Source: a virus. From it: a stretch of DNA of 58,365 nt. The stretch covers positions 1-58,365 of IMG/VR virus record IMGVR_UViG_3300037189_006964; one strand, written 5' to 3'. Position 1 is the stretch's first letter. Every line of letters begins with the position of its first letter. This document shows positions 33,801 to 40,987 of the stretch, in pieces. The position numbers and the translations under genes were made by a program. The notes under the pieces were generated by a model, which saw only the letters and a program-made list of their open reading frames with translations, searched no databases and was not told the origin of the DNA.

Positions 33801-34368
33801 CATTTTTAAAATTAGAATCATATTCAAATAATATAATAATATTATCGGACATGACATAATCCCATTTTTGATATTTTGTTAAATTTCCAAATTTTCCAGT
33901 AAAAAATAACTGATTATTACCAAATCCACTATTAGTTAAAACATTTCCATAATAATCTTCAACATAGACGTATGAATCCACAAAATTTAAAATTAATTCA
34001 TCTTGAATTTTAAATTTATCATTTGATACAGTTAATCCGGACAAATTACCAGTAATCGAATAATGTTTATATACATTGCTTTGTTCATCAGTTAATATAG
34101 TTTGTAATTTTTTTAAATTTTGACCTATTTCCGGTAAATTATTATCTATTATTATTTCATTATTATTTTTTAAATTAGTTAAAAAAATACCACTTTTATT
34201 ATTAAAAGAAAAATCATTAGAATCCTGTAAAAATGAAAATAAATTAAATTTCATACCATTACTAAATGTAATGGGCGTCTTGATAAAATCACACTGTTCA
34301 CCTATAACTTTAAAATCTACAGGTTTCCAATTTATCGCTGATATATTATAAAAATTAAAAGTGAACAT
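30862..34368 (-). CDS. Large tail protein: LamG-type fold interrupted by a propeller-like segment
   Basis: 1168 residues. A LamG-like half (about 505-580: LYDQSPYNNNGLVFG, TTSLWLNFDDWSN, GYQIFGNYYNSGFG) is followed by a stretch with repeated short beta hairpins of NHL/streptogramin-lyase propeller type (about 590-850: IDQVEIDSNENLYLYD, ISCDVYNNIWILSNDDSY). A Pro-rich linker (CPPSLPPQPPK) and a return to LamG-like strands follow (about 985-1080: GWHNFTFTFDSKAGNAKYYID, SVADLKMYNIVLNKGDI). The N-terminal 500 residues are Asn/Tyr-rich beta. Likely a baseplate-peripheral or fibre protein that binds glycans. TAAATATT lies 7 nt before the ATG. Confidence 0.7.
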   Translation of the reverse strand: MFTFNFYNISAINWKPVDFKVIGEQCDFIKTPITFSNGMKFNLFSFLQDSNDFSFNNKSGIFLTNLKNNNEIIIDNNLPEIGQNLKKLQTILTDEQSNVYKHYSITGNLSGLTVSNDKFKIQDELILNFVDSYVYVEDYYGNVLTNSGFGNNQLFFTGKFGNLTKYQKWDYVMSDNIIILFEYDSNFKNAIIKNNFDRLEVVELAINSNSNLPSNSFLFLNSYKNKLKSYNSITDSFLVKYNANPIINENDILSIKQSYDYKQNYLGIFPYENINDDGTFNFYFHPLKNYQTAEYTYLNGKNNREYYKIYSGTNQKNGLNKIYLNYTANSLILKFKPNTFTDFYFSPTSDFMPLSQAGLVESGASAGNYPSVSDRLYTNKQNIFEEIPELKSIVNANNFNENKLLCSWLCGTKEEGEKIWYDRYYNPAYYTVDEALSATHMLYHNLLDKDKGLIYDVPSEIILSPGVLYKYYHVGNRDSLNFLNDLNYKYDNGLKYSNFLNITSWTSNQLYDQSPYNNNGLVFGNSGNFFGDYWKLDGSNYAIFQANDTLLEPTKFTTSLWLNFDDWSNVNGYQIFGNYYNSGFGLINDAKSIAPLITLINNASKTIYNINFNFIESSKIKTTINCDFVQRLSDMSYWVFDSSNLLAIKYNVNNSIVSIGFDEKIGPKLLTNKNISRIDQVEIDSNENLYLYDSKSKNYFVFDKNGNDVTYSKASQNSKRIEIDLFNNVLDVYGNCSVVDCNNSLWQIIGPNLYKDTNVVGTVGASNQISCDVYNNIWILSNDDSYTKIDNNGNFLFRYSFSKAPLLAENNCPPSLPPQPPKLKVLDEDLPFLSTNDYRYILTYDDYQQILVTPPEEKEREPIFPTTTRKRLINFVTIPTPIENKTDLTSICGLSSIQDDNMVMVDLNDNQAYIINQLGQLYLKINLENLILEGEDVKFNTGGDFTGYQNIRKFKKTKNTTFSWKYQTAKLSNSNAIYSNSNIISADVSRLSKGWHNFTFTFDSKAGNAKYYIDSILIDTKFFNPGDVIHYIYRTSLILGATTVKNTLLNNFLNINDGYRMIGSVADLKMYNIVLNKGDIENLYYSSPFAPRVKDLNWNMPVGYRNYVEEITEWFQFQLPTNKSKYYNINIHNLNVDDKLKNSIELAINNIISKLSPAHTSLNKINWK

Positions 34369-34375
34369 CTATAAT

Positions 34376-34383
34376 AATATTTA
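34376..34383 (-). promoter_or_regulatory. Late-type box TAAATATT
   Basis: Minus-strand TAAATATT, 7 nt before the ATG at 34368, overlapping one arm of the hairpin at 34377-34402. Confidence 0.35.
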
Positions 34384-34402
34384 GATTTAAAAATCTAAAT
34401 AT
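34377..34402 (-). terminator. Perfect 12-bp AT-rich hairpin between fibre genes
   Basis: ATATTTAGATTT, 2-nt loop, AAATCTAAATAT. It lies 13 nt after the stop of the 1204-residue fibre gene and directly before the late-type box of the next gene. It may act as terminator or processing site for the upstream gene, or as a palindromic operator for the downstream one. Confidence 0.5.
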
Positions 34403-34415
34403 CAAAATTAATCGT

Positions 34416-37400
34416 TTATAAACTAGAAGTATAAAAATTTAAAGTATAAGTTGAAATTTCATCTATTGGACTGATTAATGAGTATATACCAGCTAAATTA
34501 TAAGAAGGTAATTCGTTTGGTTCTTTATATTCATATAGATTAAAACTATCATTTAATGGCATAGCTTGATGTAATATATTTTTTTGATAATCTTGAAAAA
34601 GAATACCAGAAACGCATATTGTTTTAGTTGTGGTATTAAAAATATATTTAGGATCTTGTTGACTTATTAATTTTGATGAAAATATATTTTTATCAAGTTG
34701 ATATAACAAAACTTGTTCAGAATTTTTAAATGTCCATTGCGCTAATGTAAAATATTCAGGATAAAATGTAGAAAATGATTCTAAGAAATTGAAATAATAA
34801 AAATTACCTCTATTTGTGTTTTGAAACACGTTTATATATTTTCCATTATATTGAGATCTATCATAAACATTAGCATTATAATTACTTAAAGAAAAATTAT
34901 TTGTTATAAAGATATGTGTGTTTGCAAACACTTTAGCATGATCTTTTAATTCGTAAAACGACTGAGAACTAAATTTTCCATCCAATATTAAACTAGCATT
35001 TAAATAAGAATCTCTTCCAATTTTTCTATTTACATCATAATCCATAACGTAAATATTAGATCTCCAAGCTTTTAAAAATGCGGTGCTAAATAATGTTGGA
35101 ATTGATTGTGTTGTAGAATTTCCTACTATAGCCAAACCATATCCCGGATAATAGTTTTGATCCACCGCACCTTTCAATAATGTCCATTTACCCCAATTCG
35201 CTGGCGTCAATAAATAAGGATCGGTTTGTTGTGTTCCGCAAATATAAACATTTGATTTAGGCCAAGCTAGAACAGCACCATGTTCATAATTAGATGCCCC
35301 CAATGCTGCCACTGTAACATTTATTATATAAGAATTTCCGGATTTAAAATATAAGCAAGTGGAATCGGTGGCGTTAGAATTAAATTCAAAACACAAATTT
35401 TGAATATTAACATCCATTTCATCACCATTAAAGTATATAGGTCTGTTAAAAACATTAGATGAAGGTTTTACGTATAATGATGTCCATGCTGAAGCATCTG
35501 TTCCAAAATCACCCACGGTTAATGCTGGATTTGAACAAACGTAAGTGTTAAAAGATATTTTTCTAGGAGAATAGTTAAATGGTTTATTATATGAATATTG
35601 TTTTTTTAAGTTTGAATTTATAGAAGTGCCAATTTCATACATTCCCAAAAAATTAACATTTTTAAAATTTAAACGATCTACGCCCCAATAAGAAATTTTA
35701 CCATTAATATCTGATGTACTATTTTGATTCCAAACATAATCTCCAGTTTTTAAACCAGCCGATTGTAAAGATGTTGGCAAATTCTCTTTTCTATAATATC
35801 TGGCTTCTATATTTCCATTAAAAGAACAACCACCACTTGAATTAGTTCCATCATTATTAATATTATTTTGAATTAAATCATCATATATTAATATGTTTAA
35901 ATCTTCGCCGTAAAGTTTGTTAACTGATACATAATCAAAAACTTGTTTTATGTTTTTAAAATATGGTTTATATACAGGAAGGGTTTCTATAATTGATCCA
36001 TCACCACCATCCCATGCTCCAGTTAAAGATCTAACGACACTAATATTATCGGTTGCATTTACCGTATCCGATGGTTTAACTCCAAAAAAATATGTAGCTG
36101 ACAATCTTGTGCTTATAGAATTTCCGTTGTAATATAATAATGATAATGGATCTATTTGTACATAACCATGTATATAAGTGGAAGATATGCTTGAAATTGA
36201 TGTTAAATTTGAAATTACTGTAAAATTATCAGAAGTTAAACTATTAAAATAAGAATTTTTTGATGATAAAAACGTTGATATTAAACTATCTTTAGTTCTT
36301 ATGTTTCTAGCTGAAACTGAGCCGCCAGCTGTAACATTCCAAGTAATTGAAGAAAATACAATATCGGCTGATGTTGATGGTACGCTTATATAATCAAAAC
36401 GAGTGGATAATGATGATAATGATGTTATAAAAACATTATTAGCTGAAATATAATTGGCAAAAGGAACTTTTTTAAATGTAACATCAGAATCAAATACAAT
36501 ATTTTGAAAATCATTAAAATATAAATCAATACCTTTAAAATAATTTGTTGATAATGTTGGTATAAATGCACTTAATGCATGAAATGTACCAGATATATCA
36601 ATATTATATTTTGGATTGTTGTTTTTATAGCTTAAATATTTTCCCGATAAAAATATAGTGTCATTTCCAGTAAATCTTCTGCTATTTTGGATTGATTTAT
36701 TTTTAGTGTCTGCAAATAATGGAAAATAATAAGATGAAATATAATCAGTAGATGATGATATATCAGTATAAGATATTCCGGTTTTGTTTTTAGAATTAGT
36801 CTCAATGTATTTGGATGTATTTGCACCTTTTTCTAGTTGCGAACCCCAAATTAAAATATGGGAATTATTATTACCAGTAAATGTCATACTGGAAATTGCA
36901 AATGCACCAGAATATATCTGACAATTAAAATTTCTAAAAGACGAATATGTTCCAGTGATACTAAATCTGTACCATTTATTTTCGTATTGTGTAATTTTGG
37001 CATTACCATCAAATACGTTATTTCCAGTCAAAGATAATATGTTTCCTGCACTTATATCAGCAACGCCAGTAAGATATGTAGAATTATTGTCTTCTAATGT
37101 GCTTATTTTTAATGCAGCATAACGATAAGCTGATGCTTTAAAAAATGTGCTAAATGTATAAGGAGCATTTGGACTATTTACCTTTGCTGACAATGAAATA
37201 AAATGCGTTCCATTGACGCTGTTCGGTATAATTTTATAAGAATCAAAATTATTGTTTGGAGATAATGTTGTTTTTTGTTCTCCGGATAATGATACATTTG
37301 AAGAATTCCAAGAAGAATATGTTTGACTATAAGTTAAAATATTTTTTATATATGGTAATCCCAAAGATGGTTCTACTTTCTTTGAATTTACAAAACCATG

Positions 37401-38030
37401 TTCAATTAAAGATATTTTTGGTTCTTTTGAAGTTTTAACATAAGTTCCATAATTTTTACCCTTCTCTAATTGCGCACCCCATGCAATTAAATTGCCTGTT
37501 AATGCGGTTGAAATGTTATAATATGCCTCACACCTTATTGCTGTCTCTACAGACGAAATTTGAGTAGTTGTGATTGAATATCTGTACCAACCATTTCCTG
37601 CATATTCCGAATGATAGGAATCTAATGGTAGCGTTCCATTAGTACTCAAAAACTTTCCAGTTTTTACATTAAAAGAACAACCAGCTGCGCAACTAACAGG
37701 ATTTAATACCCAAATTGTAGGAGAAATCGTTGACGATGCTGTATTACTACTAACATTAACATATATGCTAAATGTATATTGACCAACACTATTAATTTTA
37801 TTAAATTTTTCAGTATCTTGTAAAATGGATGAAGTTCCAGAAATAGCACTTACAGTGGATGTTCCAAAGGGATTTAAAATATTAGTAGATGATAATTTTT
37901 TTGTTCCCAAATACCCATTCCATTTATCGTTTCCAAAATCTTCACTATAAGACAATAAATTGCTATCAGTAACAGTTTTTAAACTTTCCAGTTTTACTTT
38001 TTTTGATAGTGGGATTATTTCTACATCCAT
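34416..38030 (-). CDS. Long tail fibre A with two N-terminal carbohydrate-binding-like domains
   Basis: 1204 residues. Two tandem modules (about 22-200 and 226-412) each start NLLSYSEDFG / NILTYSQTYSSW and end WGAQLEKG...Y / WGSQLEKGANTSKYIET, the pattern of concanavalin-like modules common in phage fibres. Then comes YYFPLF...RRFTGND...NPKYNIDISGTFHALSA (about 430-500), a registration segment also in the next gene, a coiled/beta stretch, and a beta-helix-like C-terminal region (about 680-1150: PYFKNIKQVFDYV, RKISFNTYVCS, NLCFEFNSNATDST, YYPGYGLAIVGNS). It is a paralogue of 38039-40564 from about residue 420 onward. Likely host-recognition fibre. Confidence 0.75.
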   Translation of the reverse strand: MDVEIIPLSKKVKLESLKTVTDSNLLSYSEDFGNDKWNGYLGTKKLSSTNILNPFGTSTVSAISGTSSILQDTEKFNKINSVGQYTFSIYVNVSSNTASSTISPTIWVLNPVSCAAGCSFNVKTGKFLSTNGTLPLDSYHSEYAGNGWYRYSITTTQISSVETAIRCEAYYNISTALTGNLIAWGAQLEKGKNYGTYVKTSKEPKISLIEHGFVNSKKVEPSLGLPYIKNILTYSQTYSSWNSSNVSLSGEQKTTLSPNNNFDSYKIIPNSVNGTHFISLSAKVNSPNAPYTFSTFFKASAYRYAALKISTLEDNNSTYLTGVADISAGNILSLTGNNVFDGNAKITQYENKWYRFSITGTYSSFRNFNCQIYSGAFAISSMTFTGNNNSHILIWGSQLEKGANTSKYIETNSKNKTGISYTDISSSTDYISSYYFPLFADTKNKSIQNSRRFTGNDTIFLSGKYLSYKNNNPKYNIDISGTFHALSAFIPTLSTNYFKGIDLYFNDFQNIVFDSDVTFKKVPFANYISANNVFITSLSSLSTRFDYISVPSTSADIVFSSITWNVTAGGSVSARNIRTKDSLISTFLSSKNSYFNSLTSDNFTVISNLTSISSISSTYIHGYVQIDPLSLLYYNGNSISTRLSATYFFGVKPSDTVNATDNISVVRSLTGAWDGGDGSIIETLPVYKPYFKNIKQVFDYVSVNKLYGEDLNILIYDDLIQNNINNDGTNSSGGCSFNGNIEARYYRKENLPTSLQSAGLKTGDYVWNQNSTSDINGKISYWGVDRLNFKNVNFLGMYEIGTSINSNLKKQYSYNKPFNYSPRKISFNTYVCSNPALTVGDFGTDASAWTSLYVKPSSNVFNRPIYFNGDEMDVNIQNLCFEFNSNATDSTCLYFKSGNSYIINVTVAALGASNYEHGAVLAWPKSNVYICGTQQTDPYLLTPANWGKWTLLKGAVDQNYYPGYGLAIVGNSTTQSIPTLFSTAFLKAWRSNIYVMDYDVNRKIGRDSYLNASLILDGKFSSQSFYELKDHAKVFANTHIFITNNFSLSNYNANVYDRSQYNGKYINVFQNTNRGNFYYFNFLESFSTFYPEYFTLAQWTFKNSEQVLLYQLDKNIFSSKLISQQDPKYIFNTTTKTICVSGILFQDYQKNILHQAMPLNDSFNLYEYKEPNELPSYNLAGIYSLISPIDEISTYTLNFYTSSL

Positions 38031-38038
38031 ATCACTAC

Positions 38039-40564
38039 TTATCTAACACTTGAGGAATAATAATTTAAAGTGTATATGTTATTGACATTAAACGGAGATT
38101 TTAATTTAAAATAATCATCATATTTAAGTAAGTCTGAAATATTTACATAATACATACTGTTATCAGTATTATATTTAGATTGTACCATTTTATTTATATA
38201 TCCTATGGAAATTAAAGAATTAGTTAAATCTATATATTTTGGAGATGATGTTGTGTAAAAAATATAATTTGGGTCTAATTTATTTCCATTGTATATGTTT
38301 AAAAAAGAATTTTGATAATATGTTGTTATACTTTCTTTTGGAGAAAAGGTCCAATTGGTATATCCATAATAATTTATATTTAATGTTGAGAATGAACCGT
38401 GAAAATTTACATATTTAAAATTAAATTTGTTAGCGGTTTCGTCTATTAGTTGTAATTTAAATGATGGCGTTAATCCAGTTACGGTTACATTATTAGGTGT
38501 TAAATTTTTGCTACTAATAGCTAAATTATTTGTTGAAAATAAATATTCACATCCCTGAATCCTGCAATCCTCTCCAAGTTGAAAATATGCATTAGCATTA
38601 AATTTACCGTCTAATATTATACTAGATTGCAAATATGAATATCTTCCAATTTTTCCAGCTATATTATAGTCAGTAATATCTAAAAATGCTCCATTATTTA
38701 CATTTATTAAACCTGTATATGCTGTTGTATTTCCAAAATTTACTATTGTTGGATATGTATCACTTGAATTTCCTATTATAGCTAAACCATATCCCGGATA
38801 ATAATTGGGAGTTTCGTAATTATAACCATTATAAGTCCAATTTCCCCAATTTGTAGTTGTATATAAAGTTGGATCTCCTAAACCATTTCCACAAATTTGA
38901 ACATAAGTGTCTTTTGAGTTTATATTTAAAGCGCCATAAGTGTAAACACCAGTTCCCAACAATGCAACTGATATGTTGGAAATTGTATTTTGACCATTAT
39001 AAAATACTAACCCAGTTGAATCGTTTGAATTTGTGTTAAATTCAAAACATAAATTGTTTAAATTTAAATTAGTATCATGTCTAAATGAAACCTGTCTACC
39101 TTGAACTAAAGTTTTTGTTTTTACGGTTTTCCAAGTAGATAAATTGTTTGTAAATGTACCATATGGTAATTTATATTCCGAGCAGACATAAGTCCTAAAG
39201 GAAATTTTTCTGGGGGCATCATTAAATCTTCTACCAGTAGCAGAATAATATAAAGTTCCATTGTTTTTGACCAAAGAATTTATTTCATATCTACCGCTAA
39301 TGGTTATATTTTTAAATTGTATTGGTGGTAAATTGATGTAAGAAAAAGAACCGCTTATATCAGCACTACTATCATAACCCCACAGGAAATCACCACCCAT
39401 AACACCTCCAGCTGTTAAGTGTGGGTATCTGGAACCCAACCATTCTGTGCTAAAAAATCCTGCCGATAAATTTCCAGTAACTGTGCAACCCGCATAAGTT
39501 CCGCTTTTATCTGTAGTAAAATAATTAACTTTATCTTCACCAGAAACTATATCTTCGTCTACATAAACCGTTACATTGTTTCCAATAATTCCGTTTTTGT
39601 AAATATAATCAAAAACAGCTTGTAAATTTTTAAAATATGGTCTTAAAACATTAGTATCTTCTAAATTGTTACCAAAATCACTCCACCAATCGCCATTAAT
39701 TGTTCTTGGAACATTTATATTATCCGTGGAATATTCGTCGGATGGTCTAACCGCAAAAACATAATTTTGATTTGGATTTAATGAAAGTTGATTTTTATTA
39801 TTATAATATAATTGAGAAAATGGATCTATATCTATTTGTCCATAAATTTTGCTTGCATATAAATCACCACCAACACTAAGAGTTTTATTAATAGTTGCGT
39901 AATTTGCAGTTAATGATGTAAAGGTTGCAGATAAACAAGATAAATATGGAGTTACTACTGAGCTAGTAGCAAAAATGTTTGTTGATGTTAAGCTTCCAGC
40001 TATTATAACATCATGAGTTACATATGCCCCGGTTAATTGAAATATATTATATATTGTTGTTGTTATTTCTCGCTTTGCGCTTAAAAAATCAACATCCACA
40101 GTATCGCATGTTAAATTTTTTATAAATGTTTTTTTATTAAAAAATACATCAGTATTAAAATTTACACCGCCACTATAATTAAAATTTAAAATGTTTGATT
40201 CTGATGATGGTACTATGTATTTGGCTGATAAATTTTCTATATAAGCACTTAATGCTTTAAAATTTCCATTTACATCAATATTATAAACTGGATTTGTTGT
40301 ATTATAACCTAAATTTTTATTTACAAAAACTAAATTATCAGTTCCGGTAAATTTTCTAGATTCTATGTAAGAATCGGAAATACCAAAAACTGGAAAATAA
40401 TAAACTGAATTGGGTTGAGTTAATGTGTAACCATTAGGTAAGCCTAGTGATGGTTCAACTCCATTTAAAGTTATATAACCATTTGTATATGCAAGACTTT
40501 CAACAGCCGAATCTAAGGGATCTAATTTTACATTACCACCTACTGATGGAGGAATCGTTTGCAT
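38039..40564 (-). CDS. Long tail fibre B, paralogue of fibre A
   Basis: 841 residues. YYFPVFGISDSYIESRKFTGTDN and NPVYNIDVNGNFKALSAYIENLSAKY (about 55-115) align with the middle of fibre A, and the C-terminal 550 residues align throughout (PYFKNLQAVFDYI, RKISFRTYVCS, NLCFEFNTNSNDST, YYPGYGLAIIGNS, SYLQSSIILDGKF). It lacks the two carbohydrate-binding-like modules of fibre A. Unlike nearly all genes here, it has a good Shine-Dalgarno sequence (AGGAGGG at 40574-40580, 9 nt before the ATG). Confidence 0.75.
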   Translation of the reverse strand: MQTIPPSVGGNVKLDPLDSAVESLAYTNGYITLNGVEPSLGLPNGYTLTQPNSVYYFPVFGISDSYIESRKFTGTDNLVFVNKNLGYNTTNPVYNIDVNGNFKALSAYIENLSAKYIVPSSESNILNFNYSGGVNFNTDVFFNKKTFIKNLTCDTVDVDFLSAKREITTTIYNIFQLTGAYVTHDVIIAGSLTSTNIFATSSVVTPYLSCLSATFTSLTANYATINKTLSVGGDLYASKIYGQIDIDPFSQLYYNNKNQLSLNPNQNYVFAVRPSDEYSTDNINVPRTINGDWWSDFGNNLEDTNVLRPYFKNLQAVFDYIYKNGIIGNNVTVYVDEDIVSGEDKVNYFTTDKSGTYAGCTVTGNLSAGFFSTEWLGSRYPHLTAGGVMGGDFLWGYDSSADISGSFSYINLPPIQFKNITISGRYEINSLVKNNGTLYYSATGRRFNDAPRKISFRTYVCSEYKLPYGTFTNNLSTWKTVKTKTLVQGRQVSFRHDTNLNLNNLCFEFNTNSNDSTGLVFYNGQNTISNISVALLGTGVYTYGALNINSKDTYVQICGNGLGDPTLYTTTNWGNWTYNGYNYETPNYYPGYGLAIIGNSSDTYPTIVNFGNTTAYTGLINVNNGAFLDITDYNIAGKIGRYSYLQSSIILDGKFNANAYFQLGEDCRIQGCEYLFSTNNLAISSKNLTPNNVTVTGLTPSFKLQLIDETANKFNFKYVNFHGSFSTLNINYYGYTNWTFSPKESITTYYQNSFLNIYNGNKLDPNYIFYTTSSPKYIDLTNSLISIGYINKMVQSKYNTDNSMYYVNISDLLKYDDYFKLKSPFNVNNIYTLNYYSSSVR

Positions 40565-40573
40565 TTATATTAG

Positions 40574-40580
40574 CCCTCCT
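40574..40580 (-). promoter_or_regulatory. Strong Shine-Dalgarno sequence of fibre B
   Basis: Minus-strand AGGAGGG, 9 nt before the ATG at 40564. It is the only clear Shine-Dalgarno of this quality at correct spacing noticed in the window. Confidence 0.7.
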
Positions 40581-40585
40581 ATTTG

Positions 40586-40969
40586 TTATTGAGTATTAAC
40601 TGTTTCTAATACAGATAGTGTTAAATTTACTGCGCCTTGATTATTATCACCAGTCCAAACAAAAAGATTGTCAAATTGACTTAATACCAATTTATTAACA
40701 ACTATATTAACTGTATCATTTGGTGCAATTGGGAAATTGGATATAAAGCTAATAGCTTGTGGCGATGCTTGTGTGATTGGTGTGCCTCTTGTTGATAATG
40801 CAGCATATATAGTATTTGTATTTGTTGTAGAGGTATTTGTAGCTAATGCTGAAATAATAACACTAGCTCTGTCAAATGGTGCTTCATATATAGATGATAA
40901 TGCGCCTATCGTTGCTGGTTGAACTTCTAATGATTTTCTTCTAAAATAGTTTAAGGGTATTTTTGCCAT
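40586..40969 (-). CDS. Small virion structural protein
   Basis: 127 residues. YEAPFDRASVIISALATNTS, a strand-turn pattern, then IAPNDTVNIVVNKLVLSQFDNLFVW and LTLSVLETVNTQ. Short proteins with this PxDTVNIV.NKLVL...D.LF.W pattern sit between fibre genes of T4-like marine and freshwater phages. Probably a trimeric connector or fibre-base protein. TAAGTAAT lies 10 nt before the ATG. Confidence 0.65.
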   Translation of the reverse strand: MAKIPLNYFRRKSLEVQPATIGALSSIYEAPFDRASVIISALATNTSTTNTNTIYAALSTRGTPITQASPQAISFISNFPIAPNDTVNIVVNKLVLSQFDNLFVWTGDNNQGAVNLTLSVLETVNTQ

Positions 40970-40979
40970 ATTATTATAT

Positions 40980-40987
40980 ATTACTTA
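40980..40987 (-). promoter_or_regulatory. Late-type box TAAGTAAT
   Basis: Minus-strand TAAGTAAT, 10 nt before the ATG at 40969, overlapping the stop of the upstream gene. Same sequence and spacing as the box before 1771(-). Confidence 0.35.
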
